From Pardosa pseudoannulata (Eukaryota; Arthropoda; Arachnida; Araneae; Lycosidae), in the NCBI GenBank assembly GCA_032207245.1, contig CM063508.1:92241457-92305456 (forward strand): a DNA stretch of 64,000 bases. The letters are read 5' to 3'. The notes under the pieces were generated by a model, which was given only the letters and a program-made list of their open reading frames with translations, did not search any database and was not told the origin of the DNA. The translations under genes were made by a program, and so were the position numbers. Below are positions 1-11,017 of this stretch, one piece after another. Numbering within the stretch: the first letter of the stretch is position 1; the number at the start of each line of letters is the position of its first letter.

Positions 1-195
1 AAATTCTGGTAGCAGTGCATAAGAAAGCAAGAACTAAGGGACATAAGTAAATTTGACACTAGAATGAAATCCTTCCTGAGAAATGTGTCAAGAAGAAAAA
101 GTTATAGTGAGATTCTAACATCAGCTGTAAAGAGTAAACATGACAGTGCTTGTCGTTTCATAATCCTGAAGCTTGAGAAAAAGAACTTTGATATA
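1..195 (+). other. Left part of conserved 5' flank of a GR locus
   Basis: This stretch has no gene, but it aligns with the DNA upstream of the two intact subfamily-B receptor genes (around 48210-48380 and 55495-55650). Shared features are a tract reading roughly aaatttgAcactagaatg, then GAAATGTGTC/GAGATGTGTC, then a TAACATCAGCTGTAA-like segment. The alignment stops where the mariner element begins and resumes after it at 1469, so the flank was split by the transposon. Minus-strand ORFs here are shadows. Confidence 0.6.
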
Positions 196-1468
196 AGAGT
201 TGGGCTGAAAAGTTCGTAGGCTATATTGGAAAAACATTTTTTTTGATAAAATTTGATTTTATTATTCACTGTAGTTGCTTTCAAGGGAGATACAACGATT
301 ATAGAGGTCAGACAATTTTTCGATACCATTTTTATAGTACGTATTGTCTTAAGTCTTAAAACAGGCCTCAGCTTCGGGTTTACTTTTTTATCGGCACTAA
401 ATTTTATTTCCAGTGAGCATTCTCTTGATGTCTGAGAATAGGAAAAAATCGCTGAAAGCCAGATCTGGAGAATACGGTGCATGCGGAAGCAATTCGAAGC
501 CCAATTCATATAACTTTGCCGTCGTTTTCACTGACTTGTGACAAGGGGCATCGCCTTGATGAAACAACACTTTCTTCTTCTACAAATGGGCCTGTTCATC
601 CTGCAAACGCTCCAATAAGGCTATGTAATAGTCTCTGTTAATGGTTTTTCCCTTTTCAAGATAATCTATGAATATGTCATGCACATCCCAAAATACTGAT
701 GCCATAACCTTGCCAGCCAACAGTTGCGTCTTTTCATGTTTTGGAGTTGGTTCATCAAGTGCAGTCCACTGAGCTGACTTTCAATTGGACTCCGGTGGGA
801 AATAATAGAGACATGTTTCCTTCATTGTCTCATATCGGCACATAAGTTTGGGTTTATTACGATTAAAAAGCTTCAAACACAGCTCAGATTCTTTAATTAG
901 TTGTTTTTGGTTGATTGTAAGATGGCGCGGCACTTACTTTGAACATAGCTTTCTCATACCCAAATATTCATTCACTTTAAGTCCAACACGTTCCTTTTAT
1001 ATCTTTAGAGTCTCATAAACCTCAATCAACTTCCCTTTAAGGTCATTCAAAATTATTTTGTGGACTCTTTTGATGTTTTCGTTGGTAACAGCCTCTTTGG
1101 GGCGTCCACTGGGTCCATCGTGACCCGGAGCTCATTTCCCCTCTTTTAAACTTACCAAACCACATCTCAACGGTTGATTTTCCTGATGCAGAGACCGAGT
1201 AATGTTTTTCAAGACAAGTCTTGGTTTCAACAATATTTTTTTTGCTAAAAACCAGTACTTTATTAACACACGAAATTCTTTATTAGCCATAGTTTTCAAA
1301 CTAACAAATGTTGCTTCACCTAAAATACTATATTTTACAAACTAATAGTCTGACATATGTCAAATTTATATATGTGTCTTTCGAAGGTTAGGACTAACTG
1401 AAAATCATACGGATTTAATACAGTAGCTCCACCTATGTGTCAGCCTGCGAACCTTTCAGCTTACCTGT
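196..1468 (-). mobile_element. mariner DNA transposon, inactive, inserted at TA
   Basis: A 1273-bp element of full mariner length (about 1.3 kb). Its terminal inverted repeats begin AGAGTTGGGCTGAAAAG at the left and, read on the minus strand, ACAGGTAAGCTGAAAGG at the right. Both continue GTTCG(T/C)AGGCT, and both are flanked by the TA target duplication (194-195 and 1469-1470). The transposase lies on the minus strand and is broken. The element sits between the conserved 5' flank of the receptor pseudogene at 1606 and that pseudogene, so it postdates the duplication that created the locus. Confidence 0.9.
262..1290 (-). pseudogene. mariner transposase, degenerate
   Basis: Read from the ATG at 1288-1290 (MANKEFRVLIKYW...) to a TAA at 262-264, the region spans about 342 codons, the normal length of a mariner cut-and-paste transposase. 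Recognisable blocks, joined only across frameshifts and stops, are the N-terminal helix-turn-helix region, a WFGKFKRG-type segment, a PPESNRQSAEWTA-like segment and the C-terminal PYSPDL..SDFFLF block. The DD34D catalytic triad is damaged. The first Asp, normally in M-D-E-T-W, reads M-K-E-T-C. The second, normally H-Q-D-N-A, reads H-Q-G-D-A. The third, in the FSDFF motif, is kept. The protein cannot be active. The irritans/cecropia-like subgroup is my inference from motif wording. Confidence 0.88.
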
Positions 1469-1605
1469 TAATGGGTATTTTTGCGCAGGTTAAATTGAAT
1501 ATTTAATGGTTTTCATAATTATTTATTTTTATCCAAAGAATAAAACTTTAATCAATGCTGTGTAAAGCAAATATTGTTTAAGCACATGTTTAAGATTTTA
1601 TTAAA

Positions 1606-2735
1606 ATGCTAAAAGTTATTGCAATGCGTAAAGTCAAAAATATGGATACTTACAAATCTGTATTCAATTTTTTCCATTTATGTGCAATTTTCAAAGGATT
1701 TCAGATAAAACATAAAAGTAAAAATCAAATTGCATCATATTTCCTGTCAAATGTTTCTAACATATTATTTAATATTCTAATACTAATTTGGGTGTTGATA
1801 ATAATGTTCACAGAATACTTTTGGGGAAATCGTAATACCAAAGCAGACTTAGTATTCATTTTCATAAGTATACTTCAGTTTGTGAATCGGTGCTATCTGT
1901 GTGGAAAAATAAAAAAAATTCTGTCACTTTCAAAAAAAGTACAAACTGTTCTCATATCTGTTTCTCAGACTCATGAAACAGCAGTTTGGATTATAATTTG
2001 AAATTTATTAACTACTTTCGTTTTTATAGTGTTATTTGTATTAATGTGTAGTGAATCTTTTAAAGGAGCATTTTTGGCGTTTCCTTTGTTTGGAAATATA
2101 ACGAATGATAATTTTTTTAAAGTGTTCATAGTATCATATTTAGGAAGCACATTCATTATTCTTCTAATGCCACTGTACGTGATTGCTGTATATTATTCCA
2201 AAATTTGTTGTGACCTTCAAAAAGCCGTTTGGGGTTTTCAAACCTTGGTAAAAAAATTCCTGTTAGGAATTACGATCAGCTTTCAGATATATATTACGAA
2301 ATTCAGTTTACGGCAAAAACCGTGGATTCTCTACTTGGAATTCCTATATTTTTTTCTTTTATATATAATGCACTTATGATGTATTATGGTGTAGCGACAT
2401 TCCTGCATTCGATTGAAAATTCAACAGGCCAGAAATACTCGGTAATCATTTACCTAACTTGCTTATTGAGTCTTACTGTTTTTTTGGCTGAGACATTTTC
2501 TGCTGCATTGGTTTCCGAAGCATTTATCCGATTAAGGTCATTTACTAGGAATCTGGCAGAATGCGATCCGAAATATAAGCATTCATTCAAGAGGTTTTTA
2601 CGAGTCACCGATGAGCAAATAGCTATGACAGTGTGGGGATTCATAGAAATGAAGCGAAATACTATATTTGGAACCTTGGGTGCAATTTTAACCTACTCTC
2701 TTTTAATAGATGGTTTATATAGCGGTAACAAATGA
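1606..2735 (+). pseudogene. Gustatory-receptor-like 7TM protein, subfamily B, pseudogene
   Basis: This copy aligns end to end with the intact genes at 48510 and 55804, from the shared start M-L-K to the TM7 tail T-Y-S-L-L-I-D-G. It spans 1130 nt against 1131 nt in those genes. Two lesions are visible. A TGA at 1999-2001 sits where the paralogs have Trp-Ser in an I-W-S-S segment. One C is missing from the TTCCCT of the conserved K-R-F-P-V motif (about 2259-2260), and reading continues one frame over to the TGA at 2733-2735. The rest stays open. Family traits are a hydrophobic seven-segment profile, Y-Y-S-K-I-C-C-D-L-Q before TM5, and M-T-V-W-G-F before TM7. It would have been a chemosensory membrane receptor. 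Because the lesions are so few, recent decay, a segregating null allele or sequencing error are all possible. Confidence 0.88.
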
Positions 2736-3239
2736 ACTACTACTTTCATTTGCACTTTTTTCCAGAGCATTGTGATTGTTATCCAACTTTCAGTAGTTTC
2801 AGTATCATAGTAATATAACCTTTTACAATTTTCTGTTAGTTTATGTTTTCCAATTCTATTTCTCTATTCATAATTTGAAAGTTACAATATTTTAAAAGTT
2901 TTTTAATGAACCTTTCCAACGCTATTCACAAAAAGTAATTCCATTTTAGGCAGATGAAGTATTTCATACATTTACACGTACACCGCAGGACTATAACACG
3001 CATTTACAAAACAAATCGGTTCTGAGACATTTTTCGCATTGCTGATATACATTATTTTCACTACGGGATATAATTGATGAAACCACACCATTTGATGGCA
3101 AATCAATTTACAGAGTAGAATCTTTTTTCTGAACCCATCGGAAACACGTCTTTGATACATAATTTAACTGTCATTTCAATACTAACTGTTGCAAAACGAT
3201 TCTTGAGGAATTGCAAAGTCATTTTTATAATCACTATGT
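2736..3239. other. 3' flank of GR pseudogene, no gene seen
   Basis: AT-rich non-coding DNA. The first ~150 bp resemble loosely the 3' flank of the other subfamily-B genes. I see no coding segment or promoter here, and the exact 5' border of the following Gypsy relic is not visible. Confidence 0.5.
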
Positions 3240-3259
3240 CTTATAACTACATGGGACTC

Positions 3260-3995
3260 AATCAAAACAGATATGTTAAACGAATTTCGACAAACATTTA
3301 CATCTATGGACGTTCATGAAATGCTATCCCATTGCCATTTGGGACGAAATGAAACAAATTACTAGTACATGATTAGAATGCAAGAGTTTGCTACAAAAGC
3401 AAATATTGAGGAAGAATCATTATGTCACTATATTATCGCCGGTTTACTCAACAGTGTTAAGAAAGTAATTTTATATGGTTGAAAAACTTTTAGTGGCCTA
3501 AAAAGAATTTGCTATTTATGAAAATAAAAGGTGATTACACACTAAATAAAAACCCAAGATCGAATTCAAAAAATCGTACGGGAACACATATTTCGAATCA
3601 AGATGTCAAAAGTGAAACAATTTCGATTTCGGCTCAAAATAAACATATAATTTGTTATCGTTGTCCAGAGAATGGACATTATGCTTCTAATTGGGCCCAT
3701 AAAGAAATTAGATGTCTCTATTGTAAACTCCCTCGCTACGAAATTGTAACTTGTCCAAAAAAGTCAAAGACATTTTCAAATTCCCTCGACAGTTCAAATT
3801 CTGTAATGATTATAGATCATACTGCTCTTAATGTTCTCCCAAATTAATGCAGTGAGAACTTTCTTTTCTTATAGTATATACTTTAATGCTCTTCTCGATA
3901 CCGGAAGTCAGAAGACCCTTTTTCGTGAATCTACTCATGAGAAAATTGGATCACTGCCTCTGCAACCTTCATTAATAAATTATTGGGATTGGTGC
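3260..3995 (+). pseudogene. Gypsy gag and protease, degenerate
   Basis: The first part (about 3270-3500) translates in pieces to a gag-like helical region with stops. From about 3509 to 3845 an open segment carries two degraded CCHC zinc knuckles. One reads C-Y-R-C-x-E-N-G-H-Y-x-x-N-W, with the final Cys replaced by Trp. The other reads C-L-Y-C-...-Y-E-I-V-T-C, with the His lost. A different frame from 3831 then has A-L-L-D-T-G-S-Q-K-T-L-F, the D-T-G active site of a retropepsin. It has no host function. Confidence 0.8.
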
Positions 3996-4125
3996 TCAAA
4001 CTCTGAACCCTGTTGTCCATGTTTTCCATTCTACATTTAAAATTGAAAATACTACATTTCAACCTGACATTCATATGATCAAAGAAGAATTTATTTCATC
4101 TGATGGTATTTTTGGTTAAGATTGT

Positions 4126-5050
4126 ATGCAACAACCTGAATTCTCATTTGGACCACTGAAAAGTATTATTGAAAAGGATATTTCAGGTGACACCTTTTTG
4201 GCTTACGTAAATGTTTTGGAGGAAAAGTCCTCGCTTAACCTAGATCCAATTACAGACACAAAACTTCGTGCTAAAGTTACTGAACTAATCGCTTCGTACC
4301 AAACACGTAAAACGAAATCTGCTGGCCTAAGAATGACTATTGTTATTTTACTTGATATACCTGTCAGTCAGAGATCACGACGTCTTCTTGACGTTGAGCA
4401 AAAAATTGTGGAAGATCAGATTCAAAAAGGGCTGAAAAATGGTATAGTTAAACCTAGGTGTTTAGAGTACGCTGCTCCTGTCGTTTTATGCAGGAAAAAA
4501 GACAATTCTCATCGTCTGTGTGAAGATTTTCGTCAACTTAATATGACAATTGTTAGCGCTATATTCTTTCTACCTCTCATTTAAGATGTTCTTGATAGTC
4601 TCGATAGCTCCAAGGTTTTCACAACACTGGACCTCAAAAACTTTTTTTTTCAAGTTCCAATTGACCCAAATTGCACAAAATTTACTTCGCTTATTGTACC
4701 TTTTGTACAATATGAATTCTTGAAGGTTCTTTTTGACCACTGCACAAACTACAATAAGTTTCTCCCGAGATGAACTTGAAGACATTCAGAAACTTAAACG
4801 TACCCTCCAAATTGCATCCGAGTATGGTCCAGAATTAAACTTCAAAAAGTGCCACATTGTGCAATCGAATTCCTTGACTACATAATTTACGATGGTACAA
4901 TTAAACCTTTACCTTCTAAAGTTGCAGCAGTCAAAATCTCTCCAGTCCCTCGCAATTTAAAACAAATTCAAAATTTTCTAGGACTTACGGGCTATTCTAA
5001 AAAATTTATCTCTCAGTACTCACAAATTTTCAAATATGAAAAAGGATATT
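4126..5050 (+). pseudogene. Gypsy reverse transcriptase / RNase H connection, degenerate
   Basis: The open segment at 4126-4584 carries the RT N-terminal finger (V-E-D-Q-I-Q-K-G, G-I-V-K-P, A-A-P-V-V-L-C-R-K-K-D, R-L-C-E-D-F-R-Q-L-N). After a stop it continues with D-S-L-D-S-S-K-V-F-T-T-L-D-L-K, containing the first catalytic Asp region. The Y-x-D-D catalytic box should lie around 4740-4765, but the sequence jumps from the F-L-K-V segment to S-R-D-E-L-E-D-I, so the box is deleted. The segment at 4849-5040 is the thumb/connection (F-L-D-Y-I-I-Y-D-G, F-L-G-L-T-G-Y-S-K-K-F-I). RNase H itself is essentially absent. The enzyme is dead. Confidence 0.82.
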
Positions 5051-5159
5051 TTTCTGTCTTTAAAATTAAAAAACATTGCGAAAAAGGATTTTTATATCAG
5101 AAAATGTGTAGAGAAAGTCAAATCGAACTGTGTTGAGATATTCTAGACAAATAGAAATG

Positions 5160-5990
5160 TGGTAAACTTGAAGGTCTTTTACTTTTGGAATTTATCATCT
5201 CGATTTTATTGGCCTTCTTCCCTCAACAAATAAACGATGCAATCACATTTTTTCAGTCGTGGCCGAATATTTTTTGGTTGTATCAAGTCAAATCTACATC
5301 AAAACAGGATGCCTTGCAGAAGTTAAGGATTCAGCAAGGGATATTTGGCAATCCGTCTAGAATCATAACAGACCGAGGTCCTGCTTTCAATTCCAAAGAT
5401 TTTCGGGATTACTATTTAATGGTATTTTTGTGAAAATACCGAGCTCATTTACATCACAACTGGAATTTCAAGAGGTAACAGTAAAATTGAACGAATGCTT
5501 GAAACCTGAATACCCTTACTTTCCAAATTATCTATAGACGTCCCTGAGTGATATCGACATGTGGGACACTATCCACAGAAAATGTATCAGTACCATAATC
5601 CACAGCACAATGAAGAATTCCTTTGAACTTCTCGTAGGCGTGAGCATGTACAGCAAAGAAGATTCCCATATTTTGAAAATTCTCCAAGACGAACACATCA
5701 CATCCTTTTGACGTCACAGAGAAATTGCTAAGCAGATCAGCTTAAAGATTCAAGAGGAAAATAAAAATAATTTCAACAGAGACTGAAAAGAGTCTCACCA
5801 GTACCAGACAGCTGACCTAGTAGCCATTCCGAGAACTCAATTTAGTCCTGGACTAAAACTTCATTTACGATATTCCAGTCCATATAAAATCAAAAAAGTC
5901 AATACTCATGACCGTTATGTTATAGAAATTGTTCGCAGTCACGACGGTTCGAATATCACATCGACTGCTGCTGATCTCATGAAAATCTTT
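5160..5990 (+). pseudogene. Gypsy integrase core and C-terminus, degenerate
   Basis: Across three frames the region gives H-L-D-F-I-G (first Asp of the D,D35E core), then I-I-T-D-R-G-P-A-F (second Asp) and S-R-G-N-S-K-I-E-R-M (the Glu). A C-terminal tail around 5810-5985 has L-V-A-I-P-R-T-Q-F-S-P-G-L-K and S-S-P-Y-K-I-K-K-V, the usual chromatin-side end of Gypsy integrases. Stops at several points break it. The minus-strand ORF at 5532-5717 is a shadow. Confidence 0.8.
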
Positions 5991-6000
5991 CGTCCCCCCT

Positions 6001-7033
6001 TTTTTTCTTCAATTTTTCTTCTTAATCTTTTAACTACTTTTTCTCAATTTTTTTTTGCTTATGTTCCTTTTCCTTAGCTTTCAGCTCATCTAGTGCCTCG
6101 CACGAGATTGCTAAGTGTAGATAGTATGGAAATACAAGGGAGCGATCACATGATGAAATCAGCCAATCAGTGACAACTATCCCTGCTCTAAGGAGCAAGA
6201 AAGCCAGTTATGAGGGGAGGACCAAGAGAGAAGAATTATTTTATAGAATGAGCAGCAAAATATTTGTCCTGATGTATTATTTTGTTTAAACATTTATAGT
6301 TAAATTCCTAAAACTGCTCGACAAGAAGAATGCGATTGGTTAAATCTGCGGTGGTTGTCCCGTAATTGAAAGCATGGTCACAAGGTGTAAACTATGTATA
6401 GAAATGATGGGAATCGCATACCCTATTAAAGTCCTTTTTTATTTTAAGCTGTTTTTTTCACTTTATACATAATTCAGTTTAAGTCTCCATTATGTCATTG
6501 TCTGATAACATACGAAAATTTAATATTGTTTTCATTTCTTATATAATTAAAGATTTTGATTTATTCATAAATATTTATGCTACTTTCCTGTCGAATTTTT
6601 TGTCAATCAAAGCAGTATTTGTTGTTTTTTCCATTTTACATCTTTGTGCTTAACTTTTAGAAGTGAGTGTATATATGTGTTTGTGTGTGTAGTATGTTAT
6701 ACCCACTTTAAATGGAATATGATACCTCTGCTGGGTATAGTGCACTGCTTGCCCATCAAAAAGCAAAATTTGAAAATAAAATTACGGATTTTGTTCTAAA
6801 ATCTCGTTTTTGCCACCAAAAACTTATATAGAGGTTTTATAGTGGTGAGGGGTGCTGGTAAGCCAGTCAATCAGAGAATTAATATCAATCACGTGATAAG
6901 AGTAAGAAGAGAAATTAAGTTACGTAAGGGACTTTCACCAAAAGTTGTAAGTTTAGAGAAAATTACTAGATGTTTTTTTAAAAATACAATTATAATTAAG
7001 TTAGTTTTGGATTAAAATTACATTGCATATATG
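6001..7033. other. Possible Gypsy 3' end, then AT-rich intergenic DNA
   Basis: From about 6060 to 6450 the base composition is less AT-rich, with purine runs (gaggggagga near 6212). It may be the polypurine tract and LTR remains of the preceding relic, but I cannot define ends. From about 6480 to 7033 nothing recognisable is seen. Confidence 0.35.
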
Positions 7034-7036
7034 TAT

Positions 7037-7117
<81 letters not shown>

Positions 7118-7120
7118 CAT
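7034..7120. repeat. (CA)n(TA)n microsatellite
   Basis: About 12 CA units followed by about 25 TA units, with a short AC-containing tail. Simple sequence repeat, no coding content. Confidence 0.95.
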
Positions 7121-8283
7121 CTATGAACACACACATACATGAAAGAGAGTACTAGGTCAGTAAGTGATGCGTGCATACACACAAACAACTTAATTTGTTA
7201 GGCAGCATATGGAATAAGAGGCATTGAAATATGCGAATTGAAGCTTTCTTATGGAAAATAATGATTCTAAAACTATGTAAAATTTGTCAAAATTTCTTTT
7301 CTCTCTGCCTTTTTGCATGCCTCTAAAATGAGTGTGTTTGTCTAAACGGCATAGACAGAAAAAAAGGATAACCAAGGATGAAGTGGGAGGATGCGGTAAA
7401 CAGCGGTAAACAAGGACATCGGAATGTTGAAGGACAGAAAATGGAAAAAAAGTTTTCCTCCAAAGGACCAGTTGGAGGTTTCGTGGACCAGTTTGGAGCA
7501 CCCTGAGCAGTCGATCTACTGCTGCTTATGATGAAGTGGTAAATATAATTCTTACAGAAAATAAAATTTTTCTAATATTGGAAAAATGGAAAATAATTAA
7601 ACATTCAAACTTTAAAACTAATGTAAGGTTCAAACTGCATAGGAGTCTCTGAAAGCTTTCATTTACACATATTTATTACCTTGTATAAAATAAAGTATAT
7701 ATTGTAAACGAAATGTTTCAGTTTTCAATGAAATAAAATAATTGGGTTATCTCTTACTGTCACGTTTGTACGTATGTACAAGGAAACTTTATTTATGAAA
7801 GTTTAAATATTCATTGGAACTAAAGTTCCTACAAATTTGACTAGTTAAGTCTCCTATGCGTGTGTATGTATGTATCTAGAATAACTAATAAATGATTAGT
7901 CGTAGAATGTTGAAATAATATACTTGGGTATGTGTAACATCTAGTTGTGTACCTCCTTTTAAAATTGCTATCTTCATTGATTATAATTAAAATTTCTATA
8001 TAATGATTACTTATGTTCTCAGTTACCGACAACAATAGTACATAATTCCAATATATACTAGTATTCTTATGTAGTTGTATAAAAGCTTTTTTTTATACAG
8101 TTTAAATAAGGCTTTTAAAGACAATCCCTCCTACGCAGTAAAAATAATATTGTAAGTTCAAAACATTTGATTTTAATGAAATATCTATATATTATAAATA
8201 TTAGTATAATGATATAACGCTATACGTCTCCAGCAGATTGCTTTACTCGAGTTCTTAGTCAATTTGTTTACGTTTAGAAATGA
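7121..8283. other. Intergenic, nothing recognised
   Basis: AT-rich DNA. The minus-strand open frames at 7190-7501 and 7841-8035 have no recognisable domain and no paralog in the window, so I treat them as chance. Confidence 0.5.
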
Positions 8284-8485
8284 AATATAACTTTGAACCT
8301 TGTTTGGTTTGGTTTGGAGTGCTACGGTCTACTTTTTTCAACACGAGGTCTAATGAAACCGGGACCTACAGCTTAAAGCCGATTCCGAATGGCTACGAAT
8401 ATCCATGCCACAGTTTGATTCGAACCCACGAATTCCGGTGCCGAAGGCCAGCACGCTAACCAATCGGCCATCGTTCGGCTTGAAC
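8284..8485 (-). mobile_element. tRNA-derived SINE, minus strand
   Basis: Read on the minus strand, the element starts with a tRNA-like head. Its A-box-like segment is GGTTAGCGTGCTGG and its B-box is GGGTTCGAATC, 30-odd bases apart. A unique body follows, ending in a CCAAA-repeat tail (CCAAACCAAACCAAACAAGG). The head would carry an internal RNA polymerase III promoter. The + strand ORF at 8405-8629 crosses the element and is not a gene. Confidence 0.65.
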
Positions 8486-9056
8486 TTTGAAAGAGATGTT
8501 CAAATGATGATTCTTTTAGCGTATCGTACAATTAAGGTTTTTAAAAATGCATTTAATTTAAGTGTACAAAAAAGTCATGTTGTGTCCACATCATATTTTT
8601 CTCTCTTACCTACCTTTGTCTTTATTTAAATTTCAAATATAAACACTGCCTATTATTAAACGATTATCCTTTCCACAATTTTGTTTTTTTTTGTGCCGCC
8701 TGTTTACATTCTTTACCAATTCATAATATAACGCAATAAAAAAAATGATAACAAAATTTGTCTTTATAAAAGACAGAGAAATAAAGAAAAACATATTTTT
8801 ATCAGGGAAAAGGTCCCATTCAAATGTTAAAGAGGAGAGATGAAAAGTTAATATTTAGATAGACATTGTTTGATGACTGCAAATTTTTTTGAAATTTTGA
8901 AAGGGTAAAAATTAATGTTTTTAAGAGAAAATCATTTATTATATTAACTGTCAATAATCAGATCCATCATTCTGTTATCAGTAGACTATAAATGTTTTTT
9001 AATTGTTACTGATAAAGTAATACCTTAAAATTTGTTATTTCAGCATTCATTGTCTT
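8486..9056. other. Intergenic, nothing recognised
   Basis: AT-rich DNA upstream of the 9222 receptor gene. No coding segment or repeat unit recognised. Confidence 0.5.
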
Positions 9057-9221
9057 GTTTCTATAGCAGCAAATGCCGTGCGCAGTTATAGAGGACAGTT
9101 TACTATGGGAGAGCGGAAGTTCCTTTTAAGAAGAGAAACTGTAATATATAAACAAAGTCAGATTTTAACAAAAGTTATTGTAGAACTGATATAAATCTGT
9201 AGTATTTAATCCAATATTACA
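9057..9221 (+). promoter_or_regulatory. Conserved 5' flank of subfamily-A GR gene
   Basis: This segment contains TCTATAGCAGCAAAT followed by TGCGCAGTTATAGA. Close matches lie upstream of the paralogs: CTATAGCAACAAAT at about 24437 and CATAGCTTCAAAAAT...TGCGCAGTTATAGA at about 36632-36660. Conservation next to three receptor starts suggests a 5' UTR or core promoter, or simply duplicated flanking DNA. No function is shown by sequence alone. Confidence 0.45.
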
Positions 9222-10355
9222 ATGCGAGAATCTAGAATTACGGCATTTGAAGCTTCTGAGGAAAAAGATACGTATAGATTTGTATTCTACTTTTTCCGAT
9301 TAAGTGGCATATTTAAAGGATATGAGATAAAATATAATGGTGTAAACAAAACTTTATCATATATCTCATCCAATATATTTAATATAATGTTTAATACATT
9401 ATCGATGAGTTTGTCTCTGGTGCCACATATTATAATTTTTTATCAATCTGGTTTTGAAAAGAAAAACTTAGCGTTATGGCTGGCAAATTTATTATATGTT
9501 GCCAATCGATGTTATTTATGTAGTTGTTTAAATGAGTTTTCGAATTTATCCAAAAAAGTGCAAGATATTCTTCGACCACACTCCTTGGAAGTTAAAACGC
9601 CTGGATGGATGAAAATTTGGATTTCATATTGTACATGTGTTTATGCAGTTGTTGTCGGTTGTCTTCTAAAAGAGAACATTCAAAGTGATTTTTTTGCTTT
9701 TGCATTTCGATACATAAGCGAAAGTATATTTATCACACAATTTTTATCTTTTTTATCTTTTGCAAACACCACCATTTTTCTTTGTTTTCCTATACATGTT
9801 TTCAATATTTACTATGCGAAAATTTGCTGGGACCTACAAACCGCAGTTCAAGGTTTAAACATACTGATCAAGAGGTTCCCTGTACACAGTTATGACGCAC
9901 TTTCAGATTTGTATTGTGAACTGAGTTCTTTTGCAGCAAGTGTAGATTCGAAAGTGGGATTTCCGATATTTAATTCATTTCTTTTCCACTCCTTAATGAT
10001 TTATTTTACCATGGCTCAATTCCTTCATTCTAGTTCACCAGGTACATTCGATGTTACAGTGACCGCTTGTGTTGTTTCTTTGCTTAGTTTTACTACTCTA
10101 ATTGTTGAAGTACTGACTGCTTCATTTGTTTCTGAGGCATTTTTAAAACTGAAGACCGATGCAAGGAAAGTGAAAGAATCTAATCCAAAGAAAAGACATG
10201 AATATAAACGGTTCCTTCAGGTAATTGATGAGGAGGTAACTATGACAGCATGGGGATTTGTGAACCTCAATAGAAGCACAGTACTTGGCACTTTAGGAGC
10301 AATATTGACATACTCACTTTTAATTGATGGAATAAAAGTCGATATTAAAAAATAA
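9222..10355 (+). CDS. Gustatory-receptor-like 7TM protein, subfamily A, intact
   Basis: A 377-aa open frame that I place in the arthropod gustatory receptor family (7tm_7 type), which form ligand-gated cation channels in chemosensory neurons. Seven hydrophobic segments fall at about residues 46-73, 84-100, 131-150, 164-198, 247-269, 277-304 and 351-370. Conserved family blocks are Y-Y-A-K-I-C-W-D-L-Q (198-206) and K-R-F-P-V (218-221) before TM5, and M-T-A-W-G-F (341-346) followed by L-T-Y-S-L-L-I-D-G in TM7. That last block corresponds to the T-Y-x5-Q-F signature of insect GRs, here with D-G instead of Q-F. The ATG at 9222 matches the paralogs' start region (M-x-S/T-R-I-T). No intron is visible. 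An AATAAA hexamer overlaps the stop. The ligand is unknown. Confidence 0.88.
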   Translation: MRESRITAFEASEEKDTYRFVFYFFRLSGIFKGYEIKYNGVNKTLSYISSNIFNIMFNTLSMSLSLVPHIIIFYQSGFEKKNLALWLANLLYVANRCYLCSCLNEFSNLSKKVQDILRPHSLEVKTPGWMKIWISYCTCVYAVVVGCLLKENIQSDFFAFAFRYISESIFITQFLSFLSFANTTIFLCFPIHVFNIYYAKICWDLQTAVQGLNILIKRFPVHSYDALSDLYCELSSFAASVDSKVGFPIFNSFLFHSLMIYFTMAQFLHSSSPGTFDVTVTACVVSLLSFTTLIVEVLTASFVSEAFLKLKTDARKVKESNPKKRHEYKRFLQVIDEEVTMTAWGFVNLNRSTVLGTLGAILTYSLLIDGIKVDIKK

Positions 10356-10381
10356 ATGTTTTTTTTCCAATGGTACCTTAA

Positions 10382-11013
10382 CCCTCCAAGTGGATCACAT
10401 CGTGGAAAAAAAATCTCCAAAAATTACGCTAAAGTCAGTGGTCAAAGAGTTCTGTGATTTTTTTCTTCACCCTTTGTCGACTAGAATGGAATACGGGAAA
10501 CCCACCCTCGTTATTGTCCCTTTATTTCCGGTTATCTATAGATATATAAATAGATATTATAAATTGTTAATTTTCAATACACATAAAGCTCGTCAAGTCT
10601 GGAATATTATCCCATAAGAAATAATGGATTCTAAAAGTACAAATAAAAATATTCTTTGAGAGACTTATTTATATTTTTTACGAAAGTCATCCAAGATATT
10701 TAAGCGGTGCAATTAGAGATGCATCTGTTACCGCAAACGAAATACTTCGAAATAGAGATTTACAAAGCCATGAAAATCTATCAGACTCTTTGTGAATCAG
10801 GGGGTAGGGGTGCATCCCTCAAGAAATGTCAGTGAAAGAGGGGTGCAGTTCCTAAACAATGGACTTGACCATCCTACCTCAAAACTCCATGGGGGAAAGC
10901 ACTGGCAAAAATGTACATTACATCTATTTTCAGAGAGTTTTTAGAGGTAGAAAATTGTCATTTTGAAGTCATCATCGGTTTGGTGGAATTGTACGTGAGA
11001 ACCGCCTAGAGGG
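10382..11013. mobile_element. piggyBac-type non-autonomous element (MITE)
   Basis: The 632-bp element is bounded by TTAA on both sides (10378-10381 and 11014-11017). Its inverted ends read CCCTCCAAGTGGATCAC at the left and, on the minus strand, CCCTCTAGGCGGTTCTCACG at the right. CCCT ends with a TTAA target duplication are the hallmark of piggyBac elements. No transposase is inside; the ORF at 10390-10617 has no domain I recognise. It begins 26 bp after the stop codon of the preceding receptor gene, so it lies in that gene's expected 3' UTR. Confidence 0.75.
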
Positions 11014-11017
11014 TTAA

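Larger units (their letters stand above)
3240..6000 (+). mobile_element. Ty3/Gypsy-type retrotransposon relic
   Basis: Fragments of gag, protease, reverse transcriptase, RNase H connection and integrase appear in the canonical Ty3/Gypsy order on the + strand over about 2.8 kb, well short of a full 4-5 kb internal region. Multiple stops, frameshifts and internal deletions separate them. No pair of LTRs can be recognised. The DNA from about 6060 to 6450 (starting near a GTGCCTCGCACGAGAT string) may be LTR remains, but its partner is not seen upstream. The element lies just behind the GR pseudogene at 1606-2735. Confidence 0.85.

Noticed and set aside
102..509. Minus-strand 135-aa ORF
   Set aside because: It overlaps the mariner end in the wrong frame relative to the transposase and continues into flanking DNA; a shadow.
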